A stretch of 64,000 bases of DNA from Psychrobacillus sp044762655 (GCF_044762655.1 NZ_JBIWER010000008.1:115039-179038); one strand, 5' to 3'; shown: positions 53,514 through 63,440, counted from the stretch's first letter. Notes: generated from the sequence alone by a model not told the origin. Numbers and translations are program-made.

Positions 53514-54935
53514 CTATCGAACAAGCTCTTTTTCATGTGGTAATTTCGTATCTGCATAAATACTTGTCGGATATTCTCCAGTAAAGCATGCTAAACATTG
53601 TCCACAATTTTTTTCAGCATCGGATCTTCCAATTGCTTCTACCATTCCTTCAACTGATAAGAATGTTAACGAATCTGCTCCTATCAGTTCACGCATTTCA
53701 TCCACTGTATTATTAGCAGCTATTAGCTCTGAATCTGTACTTATATCAATACCGTAAAAACAAGGATTCTTCAAAGGTGGGGAGCTAATCACAACATGAA
53801 CCTCTGTCGCTCCAGCATCTTTCAACATTTTCACAATGCGACGAGAAGTAGTTCCACGAACAATCGAATCATCTACCATAACTACACGCTTGCCATTGAC
53901 AACCTGGCGAACAGGTGAGAGCTTCATCTTCACTCCACGCTCACGTAAGTCCTGTGATGGCTGTATAAATGTTCTTCCCACATAACGATTTTTAATAAGA
54001 CCAAGCTCATATGGAATTCCAGTTGCTTCAGAAAAACCAATTGCAGCAGAAATACTAGAATCAGGAACGCCTGTCACTACATCTGCATCAATAGATAATT
54101 CTTTCGCAAGCTGCTTACCAAGACGTTTTCTAGCCATGTGGATATTAATGCCATCAATATCTGAATCTGGACGAGAGAAATACACATATTCCATCGTACA
54201 AATAGCTCGATCTTTTTTTTCTACATAACGCTCTGAACGGCAACCTTCATCATTTATTATTAATAACTCTCCAGGATCAATTGAACGAACTAGCTCCGCT
54301 CCTATTAAATCAAATGCACTTGTTTCAGAAGCAACTACCCAGGCGCCGTCTAGCATTCCTAAAGAAAGCGGACGCATGCCCTGTGGATCCTGTGCCACAT
54401 ACATCGCATGCTCGGTCATGATAATAACTGCAAAAGCACCATCCAACAAACGTAATGCTTCTTTTGCACGCTCCTCAAATGAAGCAAATTTGCTCTTCTT
54501 CAGTAAATGTGCAAGAACCTCTGTATCAGAAGTAGTTTGGAAAATGCTCCCCTGTTGTTCTAAATTGCGTCTTAAACGCGTTGCATTTACGATATTCCCG
54601 TTATGCGCAATCGCAAGACCACCAGTTGTCGAGTTAAATAATAACGGCTGGACATTTTCAATTCCCGAACCACCAGAAGTAGCATAGCGAACATGCCCCA
54701 CTGCTGCATGACCTTCTAATTTCTCTAACTTTCCGTTACTGAATACATCATTTACTAGGCCTTCCCCTTTTACTGCGCGTAGGTACTTGCCATCCGTAAC
54801 AATAATTCCAGCACCTTCTTGTCCTCTGTGCTGAAGAGCATGTAATCCGTAATAACTCATAGCTGCAGGATTTGGATGTCCCCAAATTCCGAATACACCA
54901 CATTCTTCGTTTAAGCCTCTGAGTTCAGCAAGCAT
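53514..54935 (-). CDS. purF: Amidophosphoribosyltransferase
   Basis: Committed step: PRPP and glutamine to phosphoribosylamine. A short propeptide MLAELRGLNEE precedes catalytic Cys12 (CGVFGIWGHP). PRPP loop VVMVDDSIVRGTTSRRI; iron-sulfur cysteines including NCGQCLACFTG at the C-terminus. Start at MLAEL (54935) after GGAAAGGAG; it overlaps the purL end by 25 bases. 473 residues. Confidence 0.97.
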   Translation of the reverse strand: MLAELRGLNEECGVFGIWGHPNPAAMSYYGLHALQHRGQEGAGIIVTDGKYLRAVKGEGLVNDVFSNGKLEKLEGHAAVGHVRYATSGGSGIENVQPLLFNSTTGGLAIAHNGNIVNATRLRRNLEQQGSIFQTTSDTEVLAHLLKKSKFASFEERAKEALRLLDGAFAVIIMTEHAMYVAQDPQGMRPLSLGMLDGAWVVASETSAFDLIGAELVRSIDPGELLIINDEGCRSERYVEKKDRAICTMEYVYFSRPDSDIDGINIHMARKRLGKQLAKELSIDADVVTGVPDSSISAAIGFSEATGIPYELGLIKNRYVGRTFIQPSQDLRERGVKMKLSPVRQVVNGKRVVMVDDSIVRGTTSRRIVKMLKDAGATEVHVVISSPPLKNPCFYGIDISTDSELIAANNTVDEMRELIGADSLTFLSVEGMVEAIGRSDAEKNCGQCLACFTGEYPTSIYADTKLPHEKELVR

Positions 54936-57142
54936 GATATTGCTCCTTTCCAAGCGGAACGGAATTCATCGACAGAACCGCTAATCCATGGAGTTCCGTC
55001 TTCATGTGAGATAATGACATTATTTGAATCAGTTACCGTACCAATTTGTACAGCATCTGCTACGATTTCTTCAAGCTTACTAGCATGCTCTGGTTTTACC
55101 GTTATGATAAAGCGTGATTGAGATTCACTGAATAACGCTGTAATAGCAGAACCAGTAATCGTTACTTCTACTCCAAGACCACTTGCACCGAATGCTTTTT
55201 CAGCTAAAGCTACTGCAAAACCGCCTTCTGCAATATCATGTGCAGATTGTACAACACCAGCTTTGATCGCTGTTAATAAAGCTTTTTGACGTGCAGCCTC
55301 TACTTCTAGGTCAATAGACGGTGCTTGTCCAAAAATACGTTTCTCCACTAACTTTTGAAGCTCAGAGCCACCAAATTCTGTTTTTGTTTCTCCAATCACA
55401 TACACGATATCTCCAGCTTGTTTGACTGATTGAGTAGTTACATGTGCAAGGTCCTCTACTAACCCTACTAGACCAATTGTTGGTGTAGGATAAACCGCAG
55501 TTCCGCTACGCTCGTTATATAACGAAACGTTTCCACCAATAACTGGTGATTCTAATGCTATACAAGCTTCTGAAATACCATCCGCAGATTTTTCAATTTG
55601 CCAGAAGATCTCTGGATTCTCTGGGTTACCAAAGTTTAAGCAATCCGTAATAGCAAGTGGTTTCGCACCTGAACAAACGACATTACGAGCAGCCTCTGCA
55701 ACTGCAATTTTACCGCCAGTTACTGGGTCGAGATAGATATAACGAGAATTACAATCTGTTGTCATCGCTAAGCCTTTATTCGTACCACGAACTCGAACTA
55801 CTGCGGCATCCGAACCGGGCGTTACAACTGTACTTGTGCGTACTTGATAGTCATATTGATCATAAACCCATTCTTTAGAAGCTATTGTAGGTTGTTGAAG
55901 TAGGCTAAGTAGTGTCTCCTTATAATCTGAAACTGCAGGCTCTACATTTTCCATCGCTTGAAATTCTGTATAGTAAGCAGGTACAGATGAAGGTTTATAG
56001 TAAACTGGCGCTTCTTCTGCAAGTGCGTCTGCAGGAACATTCGCAACTACCTCTCCGTTATGGATTAAACGAAGCATTTTATCGCCTGTAACTTTACCAA
56101 CCGCTACACAATCTAAGTCATATTTTTCAAAGATTTTAACAATCTCATCCTCACGGCCTTTTTTCACAACGATCAGCATACGCTCCTGTGATTCAGAAAG
56201 CATCATTTCATATGCAGTCATGCCAGTTTCACGCTGTGGCACGAAATCTAAGTTCATCTCTACACCAAAACCAGCTTTTGACGCCATCTCAGCCGATGAA
56301 GAAGTTAATCCTGCTGCACCCATATCTTGAATACCGATTAATGCATCCGATTTGATCACTTCTAAACAAGCTTCTAATAGAAGTTTTTCCATGAATGGAT
56401 CCCCTACTTGAACAGCAGGACGCTTTTCTTCTGAAGCTTCTGTCAATTCTTCCGATGCGAATGTTGCACCGTGAATACCGTCACGACCAGTTTTTGCTCC
56501 AGCGTACATAACTGTGTTACCTTCACCAGCTGCTATGCCTTTTTGAATATCCTCATGATTGATCAGCCCTACACACATTGCATTAACAAGTGGATTTCCT
56601 TCGTAGCAGTCATCGAATTGAATTTCTCCGCCTACTGTTGGAATTCCGATACAGTTACCATAGCCGGCAATACCTGCTACTACCTCTTCAAATAAATATT
56701 TCACACGCGGAGTCTTTAGCTCTCCAAAACGAAGCGAATTCAGCAATGCAATTGGACGAGCTCCCATTGAGAAAACGTCACGAATAATTCCGCCTACGCC
56801 CGTTGCTGCACCTTGATAAGGCTCGATTGCAGAAGGATGGTTATGAGATTCCATTTTAAATACAGCTGCTTGCCCATCGCCAATATCTACGATTCCGGCA
56901 CCTTCACCTGGTCCTTGTAAAACATGCGCACCTTTTGTAGGAAACTTACGTAATACTGGTTTAGAGTTTTTATAAGAACAATGCTCAGACCACATAACTG
57001 AAAATAATCCAGTCTCTGTATAATTCGGAAGACGTCCTAGTATTTTCTCTACCATTTCAAATTCTGAATCTGACATTCCCATTTGAGCATATATTTTTTG
57101 TTCTTTAATTTGCGTTGGATTTGGTTCAAGCATGACTGACAT
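54911..57142 (-). CDS. purL: Phosphoribosylformylglycinamidine synthase subunit PurL
   Basis: Small-form PurL (743 residues), acting with PurS and PurQ. Motifs SEHCSYKNSKP, VFKMESHNHPSAIEPYQGAATGVGG, GIQDMGAAGLTSSSAEMA, GNVSLYNE. GGAGGGAAACTC precedes ATG inside the purQ end. Confidence 0.97.
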   Translation of the reverse strand: MSVMLEPNPTQIKEQKIYAQMGMSDSEFEMVEKILGRLPNYTETGLFSVMWSEHCSYKNSKPVLRKFPTKGAHVLQGPGEGAGIVDIGDGQAAVFKMESHNHPSAIEPYQGAATGVGGIIRDVFSMGARPIALLNSLRFGELKTPRVKYLFEEVVAGIAGYGNCIGIPTVGGEIQFDDCYEGNPLVNAMCVGLINHEDIQKGIAAGEGNTVMYAGAKTGRDGIHGATFASEELTEASEEKRPAVQVGDPFMEKLLLEACLEVIKSDALIGIQDMGAAGLTSSSAEMASKAGFGVEMNLDFVPQRETGMTAYEMMLSESQERMLIVVKKGREDEIVKIFEKYDLDCVAVGKVTGDKMLRLIHNGEVVANVPADALAEEAPVYYKPSSVPAYYTEFQAMENVEPAVSDYKETLLSLLQQPTIASKEWVYDQYDYQVRTSTVVTPGSDAAVVRVRGTNKGLAMTTDCNSRYIYLDPVTGGKIAVAEAARNVVCSGAKPLAITDCLNFGNPENPEIFWQIEKSADGISEACIALESPVIGGNVSLYNERSGTAVYPTPTIGLVGLVEDLAHVTTQSVKQAGDIVYVIGETKTEFGGSELQKLVEKRIFGQAPSIDLEVEAARQKALLTAIKAGVVQSAHDIAEGGFAVALAEKAFGASGLGVEVTITGSAITALFSESQSRFIITVKPEHASKLEEIVADAVQIGTVTDSNNVIISHEDGTPWISGSVDEFRSAWKGAISCLLNSEA

Positions 57143-57812
57143 GAGTTTCCCTCCACTGTTTCACTATTGATTTGAATAACGCTAGTCCATCCGAGCCACC
57201 TATAAGTTCATGTACAGCACGCTCTGGATGAGGCATCATACCAAGGACATTTCCTTTTTCATTAACAATACCTGCAATATCTTCGATGCTTCCATTAGGG
57301 CCTTCTGAAGCATATTTAAAAACGATTTGGTTATTCTCTTTTAATCTAGCAAGAGTTTCATCGTCGCAATAATAATTTCCCTCACCATGTGCGATTGGAA
57401 TTTGTATTACTTGGTCTTTTTCATATCCAGTCGTAAACTGTGTTTCATTGTTCACCACTTTTAAATCGACGGTACGGCACATGAATTTCAAGTTTTTATT
57501 TTGTAGTAGTGCCCCCGGTAGTAATCCTGCCTCTGTTAACACTTGGAAACCGTTACAAATACCAAGCACCGGCTTACCTGCTTCAGCAGCTTTTACAACC
57601 TCTGACATTACGTTAGATTGTTTAGCCATAGCTCCACAGCGTAGGTAATCTCCGTATGAAAACCCTCCTGGCAATAAAATACCATCAAATCCACTTAAAT
57701 CCTTCTCATCATGCCAAACGTATTCTACTTCTTCCCCAAGCTCGTCTTTAATCGCGTGATACATATCTAAATCACAGTTCGATCCTGGAAATACGATTAC
57801 TGCAAACTTCAT
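57126..57812 (-). CDS. purQ: Phosphoribosylformylglycinamidine synthase subunit PurQ
   Basis: Class I glutamine amidotransferase supplying ammonia to PurL. Catalytic Cys in VLGICNGFQVL and His-Glu in MPHPERAV. 228 residues. Overlaps purS and purL. Confidence 0.97.
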   Translation of the reverse strand: MKFAVIVFPGSNCDLDMYHAIKDELGEEVEYVWHDEKDLSGFDGILLPGGFSYGDYLRCGAMAKQSNVMSEVVKAAEAGKPVLGICNGFQVLTEAGLLPGALLQNKNLKFMCRTVDLKVVNNETQFTTGYEKDQVIQIPIAHGEGNYYCDDETLARLKENNQIVFKYASEGPNGSIEDIAGIVNEKGNVLGMMPHPERAVHELIGGSDGLALFKSIVKQWRETHVSHA

Positions 57813-58063
57813 TTGCTTACAGCCTCCTCAACTTCATAGCGATAGTCTTCGATTACCGTATTTGCTAAAAGTTTTTCACACATTTCCTTAACTACTGTAT
57901 CTATATCACGAGTTCCCTCTTCAATTTGAAGCTCTAAAAATTTTCCGATACGAACGTCCTTCACTTCGCTATATTCCATTGAGTGAAGAGCTCCCATAAC
58001 TGCAGAGCCTTGTGGGTCTAAAACACTTTCACGTAATGTTACATATACTTTTACTTTTTTCAT
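57809..58063 (-). CDS. purS: Phosphoribosylformylglycinamidine synthase subunit PurS
   Basis: 84-residue linker subunit (VKVYVTLRESVLDPQGSAVM, VKEMCEKLLANTVIEDYRYE) that assembles PurL with PurQ. Four-base overlaps with both neighbours. Confidence 0.96.
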   Translation of the reverse strand: MKKVKVYVTLRESVLDPQGSAVMGALHSMEYSEVKDVRIGKFLELQIEEGTRDIDTVVKEMCEKLLANTVIEDYRYEVEEAVSK

Positions 58064-58782
58064 TTTGATAATCCTCCTAGGCGGGAAAGTATTATTTCAT
58101 AAACTTCAGTTAAGCTTCCTAAATTACGTCTAAACACATCTTTGTCTAGTTTGTTATTTGTTTTGTCGTCCCACAATCTACAAGTGTCGGGAGAGATTTC
58201 ATCAGCAAGAAGGATTTCTCCGTTTGCCGTTTTTCCAAACTCTAATTTAAAGTCGACTAAGGTTACACCAATTTCTTTAAAAATCGGCTGAAGCACTTTA
58301 TTGATTTCCAGTGCTTTCGATTCAAGTGCGTCAATTTCCTCTGGTGTAGCAACTGCTAATAATTCTAAATGGGCATTTGTCAGTAGTGGATCGCCAAGCT
58401 CATCGTCCTTATAATAAAATTCCACGATAGTGTGCTTTAAAGGTGTTCCCTCTTCAATTCCTAATCTCTTTGATAGACTACCAGCTGCAATATTACGAAC
58501 TACTACTTCCAGTGGAATGATATCCACTTTGCGAACGAGCTGCTCATTATCTGAAATTTGCTCTACAAAGTGGGATTCAATTCCTTTATTTTTTAACTGT
58601 TCAAACAGGATCGTGGTGATTTTATTGTTCAAAATACCTTTGCCATCTATATTTTCCTTTTTCTCTCCGTTAAATGCAGTTGCACTATCCTTATAGGAGA
58701 CAAACAGAATATTTTCGTCCTCTGTTGCGAATAATTGTTTTGCTTTACCTTCGTATAATAGACGACCTTTTTCCAATTTCAT
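58060..58782 (-). CDS. purC: SAICAR synthase
   Basis: Joins aspartate to CAIR with ATP. GKAKQLF, VRNIAAGSLSKRLGI, VDFKLEFGKT and the intact signature LLADEISPDTCRLWD. 240 residues. The paralogue at 7339 differs in this last motif. Confidence 0.97.
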   Translation of the reverse strand: MKLEKGRLLYEGKAKQLFATEDENILFVSYKDSATAFNGEKKENIDGKGILNNKITTILFEQLKNKGIESHFVEQISDNEQLVRKVDIIPLEVVVRNIAAGSLSKRLGIEEGTPLKHTIVEFYYKDDELGDPLLTNAHLELLAVATPEEIDALESKALEINKVLQPIFKEIGVTLVDFKLEFGKTANGEILLADEISPDTCRLWDDKTNNKLDKDVFRRNLGSLTEVYEIILSRLGGLSK

Positions 58783-58803
58783 TTCCCCCTGATCCGCATT
58801 AGC

Positions 58804-60099
58804 TTAGTTAAGGCCCAAACGTTCAAAAATCATATCTACATGCTGAATATGATAATTGTAGTCAAAGCAATCATCTAATTCTTCTTTTGTTAATAAAGAA
58901 GTAACTTGCTCATCCGCATCCACAAAAGTGCGGAAAGCAGTTTGAGATTCCCATGCTTGCATCGCAAGAGGTTGTACAGTATCGTATGCTGTTTCACGAG
59001 CTAAGCCTTTGTCGATTAATGCTAACAACACACGTTGAGAGTATATTAAGCCCAGAGTTGAATCCATATTGCGTTTCATATTCTCAGGGAATACGGTTAA
59101 GTTTTTCACGATATTACCAAAACGATTTAGCATATAGTTAAGTGCAATCGTTGCATCCGGTAAAATAACACGTTCTGCAGATGAGTGAGATATATCTCTT
59201 TCATGCCATAACGCAACGTTTTCATAGGCTGTCATCATATATCCACGGATAAGACGTGCCATTCCAACCATATTTTCAGATCCAATTGGATTACGTTTAT
59301 GTGGCATTGCAGAAGATCCTTTTTGTCCTTTAGAGAAAAACTCCTCTACTTCGCGTGTTTCTGATTTTTGAAGGCCTCGGATTTCAGTAGCAAACTTCTC
59401 AATAGAAGTTGCGACTAATGCGATAACACTTAAGTATTGCGCATGACGATCACGTTGCAATGTTTGAGTTGAAATTGGTGATGCAGCTAAACCTAGTTTT
59501 TCACACACATATTGTTCTACAAATGGATCAATATTTGCATATGTTCCAACAGCACCGGACATTTTACCTGTTTCAATTACTTTAGCTGCAGCCTCAAAAC
59601 GTTCTAAGTTACGTTTCATTTCCTCTGTCCATAAAGCTAGCTTCAAGCCGAAAGTCGTTGGCTCTGCATGAACTCCATGTGTTCGTCCCATCATAACTGT
59701 GTATTTATGTTCTTTTGCTTTGTTTTCTAAGATTTCGATAAAATTTTCAATATCTTTACGTAAAACAACATTTGCTTGTTTAATGATGTAAGAGAGAGCT
59801 GTATCTACTACATCTGTAGAAGTAAGACCGTAATGTACCCATTTACGCTCTTCTCCTAAAGTTTCTGATACGGCACGAGTGAACGCCACTACATCATGTC
59901 TTGTTTCTTTTTCGATTTCTAAAATACGGTCTACATCGAAGGAAGCATTTTTACGAAGAAGAACTGTATCTTCTTTCGGAATATCTCCAATTTCAGCCCA
60001 AGCCTCACAAGCAAGGATTTCTACTTCTAGCCATGCATTGTATTTGTTTTGTTCTGTCCAAATTGCTCCCATTTCCGGGCGTGTATAACGTTCTATCAT
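58804..60099 (-). CDS. purB: Adenylosuccinate lyase
   Basis: Acts twice in purine synthesis, on SAICAR and adenylosuccinate. Fumarase-superfamily signature SSAMPHKRNPIGSEN with catalytic Ser, MMGRTHGVHAEPTTFG and YGLTSTDVVDTA. 431 residues, normal. Confidence 0.97.
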   Translation of the reverse strand: MIERYTRPEMGAIWTEQNKYNAWLEVEILACEAWAEIGDIPKEDTVLLRKNASFDVDRILEIEKETRHDVVAFTRAVSETLGEERKWVHYGLTSTDVVDTALSYIIKQANVVLRKDIENFIEILENKAKEHKYTVMMGRTHGVHAEPTTFGLKLALWTEEMKRNLERFEAAAKVIETGKMSGAVGTYANIDPFVEQYVCEKLGLAASPISTQTLQRDRHAQYLSVIALVATSIEKFATEIRGLQKSETREVEEFFSKGQKGSSAMPHKRNPIGSENMVGMARLIRGYMMTAYENVALWHERDISHSSAERVILPDATIALNYMLNRFGNIVKNLTVFPENMKRNMDSTLGLIYSQRVLLALIDKGLARETAYDTVQPLAMQAWESQTAFRTFVDADEQVTSLLTKEELDDCFDYNYHIQHVDMIFERLGLN

Positions 60100-60115
60100 T
60101 TAATATCCTCCTAGT

Positions 60116-61237
60116 TTATAACCAAATTTTAGATTGTTGTATTTCGTTTAATGTCTGTTCGATATCTGTTGATAGGATAGTGACATGTCCCATCTTTCTA
60201 TTCTCTTTCGCTTCGCTTTTGCCGTACAAATGAACGGACCAGTTCGGATATTTCGAAAGACTATTCGTAACAGGAATTACATGTTGACCTAATATATTCA
60301 CCATAACTGTTTCTGTCCAAAGCTTTGGTTCTCTTAGTGGCCATCCACAAATAGCTCTCACATGCTGATGGAATTGAGAAATACTACAAGTTTCGATTGA
60401 GTAGTGGCCAGAATTATGTGGTCTTGGTGCCAATTCGTTTATCAATAGTTCATTATTCTCCAAAACAAACATTTCAACCGCAAGCGTGCCTATTAAATTT
60501 AAATGGTTGGCAATTTTTTCAGCAGCCTCTATCGCTGCTGCAGTAAGGGATTCTTTTATACGTGCAGGTACAATCGTTTCGTGTAAAATATGATTAACAT
60601 GAATATTTTCACCAATTGGCAAGCAATACGTTTGACCGTCTCCATTTCGCTGTACAATGACAGATATTTCTTTTGTAAATGGAACAAAGGCTTCTGCGAT
60701 ACAAGCCGAATGGTCAAACAAAGATTTTGCTAAAGTTATTTGTTCTTTTGTTTGAATTATTTGCTGCCCTTTGCCGTCATATCCTCCACGTGAAGTTTTT
60801 ACTACACATGGAAAACCCACTTCATCGATTCTTTGCTCTAACTCTTCATACGTAGTGGCTTCGACATATTTCGCAACAGGTACACCAGCTGACCGAATTT
60901 CTGCTTTTTCCAGAATACGATCTTGCGTTATTCTTACTAGTTCTGCACCTTGAGGAACATAGGCAATTTCTGATAATCTCTTTAACCCAGCATAATCAAT
61001 ATTTTCAAACTCATAAGTTATAACGTCACTTACCTCTGCTAACTCCTCTAATGCAGTTTCATCATTATAGGGAGCAACTATTTGTATATCTGCAACTTGA
61101 CCACAGGGAGAATCTATCGTAGGATCTAAAACTGCAATTTTAAAGCCGGCTTCCTTTGCAGCTAGTGCCATCATTCGACCAAGCTGACCTCCACCAATTA
61201 TTCCTATCGTCTGTCCTGGATAAATTACTTTTGTCAT
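60116..61237 (-). CDS. purK: N5-carboxyaminoimidazole ribonucleotide synthetase
   Basis: ATP-grasp enzyme: AIR plus bicarbonate to N5-CAIR. GIIGGGQLGRMMALAAKEAGF at the N-terminus, KTSRGGYDGKGQ glycine loop, NELAPRPHNSGHYSIE. 373 residues. Overlaps purE by four bases. Confidence 0.96.
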   Translation of the reverse strand: MTKVIYPGQTIGIIGGGQLGRMMALAAKEAGFKIAVLDPTIDSPCGQVADIQIVAPYNDETALEELAEVSDVITYEFENIDYAGLKRLSEIAYVPQGAELVRITQDRILEKAEIRSAGVPVAKYVEATTYEELEQRIDEVGFPCVVKTSRGGYDGKGQQIIQTKEQITLAKSLFDHSACIAEAFVPFTKEISVIVQRNGDGQTYCLPIGENIHVNHILHETIVPARIKESLTAAAIEAAEKIANHLNLIGTLAVEMFVLENNELLINELAPRPHNSGHYSIETCSISQFHQHVRAICGWPLREPKLWTETVMVNILGQHVIPVTNSLSKYPNWSVHLYGKSEAKENRKMGHVTILSTDIEQTLNEIQQSKIWL

Positions 61238-61722
61238 TGTAGCTCACCATTGCTTTCAAATACTTTGTTCTTCGTATCTTCTCTACGATGTTCAAGTCGT
61301 TCTGCCAACTCATGGTCTTGTATAGAAAGGATTTGAGCCGCAAGTAATCCAGCATTTGTAGCACCAGCCTTACCTATTGCAACAGTTGCCACTGGTACTC
61401 CACCTGGCATTTGAACTATCGATAATAATGAATCTAATCCGTTTAATGCTTTAGACTGAACCGGCACTCCAATAACTGGAAGGGTTGTTTTTGCTGCAAC
61501 CATACCTGGTAAATGGGCTGCGCCTCCAGCTCCTGCAATAATCACCTGTATTCCACGTGATCTTGCCTCCTCAGCATATTCGAACATTAAATCTGGTGTA
61601 CGATGTGCAGATACTACTCGTTTTTCAAAAGGTATATGGAGTTCCTCTAGAATCTCACAGCTATATTTCATTGTCTCCCAATCACTTGAGCTACCCATTA
61701 TTACACCAATTTTTGTATTCAT
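61234..61722 (-). CDS. purE: N5-CAIR mutase
   Basis: Converts N5-CAIR to CAIR. GVIMGSSSDWETM, SAHRTPD and AGAGGAAHLPGMVAA with the catalytic Ser and His. I start at MNTKIG (61722), nine bases after GAAGGGAC; upstream codons run into the riboswitch terminator. 162 residues. First structural gene of the operon. Confidence 0.96.
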   Translation of the reverse strand: MNTKIGVIMGSSSDWETMKYSCEILEELHIPFEKRVVSAHRTPDLMFEYAEEARSRGIQVIIAGAGGAAHLPGMVAAKTTLPVIGVPVQSKALNGLDSLLSIVQMPGGVPVATVAIGKAGATNAGLLAAQILSIQDHELAERLEHRREDTKNKVFESNGELQ

Positions 61723-61753
61723 TATTTTCGTCCCTTCTGTCAACAGTAAGCAT

Positions 61754-61811
61754 AAAAAATTCCCCAAATAAACTACTCTCTCTATGAAAGAAAAGCAGTT
61801 TACTTAGGGAA
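61754..61811 (-). terminator. Riboswitch-controlled terminator before purE
   Basis: Stem TTCCC.AAGTAAACT/AGTTTATTTGGGGAA and TTTTTT on the minus strand. Its 5' arm TTCCCT is exactly complementary to AGGGAA at the 3' end of aptamer helix P1, giving an antiterminator alternative. Confidence 0.88.
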
Positions 61812-61882
61812 TATTATCGCCCAGTTTGTGTCGTAGAAAAACATAAACAAACACATCCTTTTGCAGTATCCATAAGTCGCTT

Positions 61883-61952
61883 TCCCTCATAGTCCAGTCA
61901 TTACGGTGACTTGGTAGAGACGCTAAAGCCAATCCTTTAGCATATATGGGGA
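61883..61952 (-). promoter_or_regulatory. Guanine-class purine riboswitch aptamer
   Basis: On the minus strand: P1 TCCCCATA/TATGAGGGA (one bulged A), P2 GCTAAAG/CTTTAGC with loop GATTGG, junction GTCTCTACC, P3 CCAAGTCA/TGACTGG with loop CCGTAA, then GGACTATG. The C in GACTAT at the position equivalent to C74 marks guanine/hypoxanthine recognition. Both loops are one base shorter than the usual GATATGG and CCGTAAA. It would stop pur transcription when guanine is plentiful. Confidence 0.9.
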
Positions 61953-61975
61953 TATAATTATCTATTTCTAATCAT

Positions 61976-62053
61976 ATTTTAACAACTTATATAGTATACG
62001 TCAACGCTTAAATACGAACAATTAATTTTCAGATAACTCTAATGTTCGTGTTT
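61976..62053 (-). promoter_or_regulatory. pur operon promoter with two PurR boxes
   Basis: Minus-strand TTGACG (61999-62004) and TAAAAT (61976-61981), spacer 17. Upstream are AAATACGAACAAT (62010-62022) and, inverted, AATGTTCGTGTTT (62041-62053); each matches the PurBox AWWWCCGAACWWT with one or two mismatches at flexible positions, and they face each other 18 bases apart, as PurR requires. Confidence 0.85.
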
Positions 62054-62070
62054 AGACTGTATTTTTACTT

Positions 62071-62256
62071 TTAAGATTCTTTAATTCCTTTTAACATGAT
62101 TATTTGTTTAATTGGAACAGGTTGTCCATCTATCTCTTCAAAAAGCGGCTCTTCTCTCCGTCCTGCTATTTGATACCCATCATTAGTCAATCTTTCGATA
62201 CATTCTGCAATGCTTTCTTTGTCTGCCACTTCAAACCATTTTGTTTCTTTACTCAT
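62071..62256 (-). CDS. yebG: NETI-motif protein YebG
   Basis: 61-residue conserved Bacillales protein of unknown function: WFEVADKESIAECIERLTNDGYQIAGRREEPLFEE. Overlaps yebE by four bases and precedes purE as in B. subtilis. The NETI motif itself reads DKESI here. Confidence 0.85.
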   Translation of the reverse strand: MSKETKWFEVADKESIAECIERLTNDGYQIAGRREEPLFEEIDGQPVPIKQIIMLKGIKES

Positions 62257-62795
62257 TTAAATAGTTTTCCTTTCTTAATAGACTTAACCCAAAATCCGCC
62301 ATGTATTGATTTAGGCTCATACGCTATTATGAAAATTTTCGAATCTAAATCTTTAAGTCGTGCATACAGTTTTAACTCATATTTTCGTGGTGTTAATATT
62401 TGAAGGGCTTGTCTCTCTCCTTGTCGACCATTTGCATGCCAATCAGTAACTCCATACCCTTCTTCTCTTAATATTACCGGTAAATTTAATTTTGTATCAG
62501 TAGAGATTGCATTAACCATAATATATCCAAGCGCCATTTTTTCTTCAATCTTCGTTCCAATAATAACTCCGGTGCCGTACCCTACTGCATAAGCAACCAA
62601 ATTTTGAATCTCATTTAAGTTATCTAAAACTAGACCTAGTCCTACTATATAAATTACCACTTCTACCATACTTATTAATGCAGCTATATAACGGTATCCC
62701 TTTAATGTAAGAATCATTCGCAAGGTAAAGAAAGTAACGTAGACAATATTAATAGAAAAGATAATGACTACCATTAAGATTGCAGATGAATCCAT
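62253..62795 (-). CDS. yebE: DUF2179 / UPF0316 membrane protein YebE
   Basis: Three N-terminal membrane helices (IFSINIVYVTFFTLRMILTLKGYR..., DUF5698 type) and a C-terminal cytoplasmic DUF2179 domain ending in IAYEPKSIHGGFWVK. 180 residues. Function unknown. Confidence 0.92.
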   Translation of the reverse strand: MDSSAILMVVIIFSINIVYVTFFTLRMILTLKGYRYIAALISMVEVVIYIVGLGLVLDNLNEIQNLVAYAVGYGTGVIIGTKIEEKMALGYIMVNAISTDTKLNLPVILREEGYGVTDWHANGRQGERQALQILTPRKYELKLYARLKDLDSKIFIIAYEPKSIHGGFWVKSIKKGKLFK

Positions 62796-63060
62796 CCAAT
62801 CAACTCCTAATATGTTTTATATTGTTCTTCATTATCGCATATAGTGTCACAATTTCAAGGAATTCAAGCTTTTAAATGAAATTATTGAATTCTTCTTCGA
62901 CCATCGATTCCGTAGTTTTCTTTTAAATTTAAATTTTCTAACTTTAAGATGACAAATTTACTAAAAGATAGTACAATACACTAATTGAGTGAAGTGTTTA
63001 AAGTTATACTCTTATTTCATGAATGTTAGTAGAAAATATGACAAATAGGGGGATCAACCA

Positions 63061-63387
63061 ATGCATGGACAATTTAGGAAAAGGTATACACAAACTACAC
63101 AGGAACAAAAGATGTATGCAGTAAAAGAAGTTCTTCAGAGAGGACGAGGACGCAAAGAGGTAGCTGAAGAATTGAACGTGAGTGTCAATTCCATCACGAC
63201 TTGGATTAGAAAGTTTAAAGAAGCTGGAGAAAATGGTCTTACTTCTTATTCCCAGGATGAAATAATACGTCTTAAAGAGATTGAAAAAAAGTACAATGAA
63301 CAGCTAGAAATGGAGCTGCTAAAAAAGCAACCTATTTATATCCACTTTAAAAAACTACCATATCCTAAAAAGATAAAGAAGCTTTGA
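63061..63387 (+). CDS. Solitary transposase-like HTH protein (IS3 OrfA type)
   Basis: HTH domain of the IS3/IS150 OrfA type: EQKMYAVKEVLQRGRGRKEVAEELNVSVNSITTWIRKFKE, then a short leucine-rich region. The usual OrfA C-terminus and the OrfB integrase are absent downstream, and no terminal inverted repeats are seen. 108 residues. Weak ribosome binding site (GGGGG). Likely a remnant, or a domesticated DNA-binding protein. Confidence 0.65.
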   Translation: MHGQFRKRYTQTTQEQKMYAVKEVLQRGRGRKEVAEELNVSVNSITTWIRKFKEAGENGLTSYSQDEIIRLKEIEKKYNEQLEMELLKKQPIYIHFKKLPYPKKIKKL

Positions 63388-63440
63388 AAATTTCAGCATT
63401 AAGAATGCTTATTAAAGAATAAATAAATTTATAATGCTAA

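Noticed and set aside
63061..63387. Intact IS3 element
   Set aside because: No OrfB, no terminal inverted repeats and no target-site duplication could be seen.
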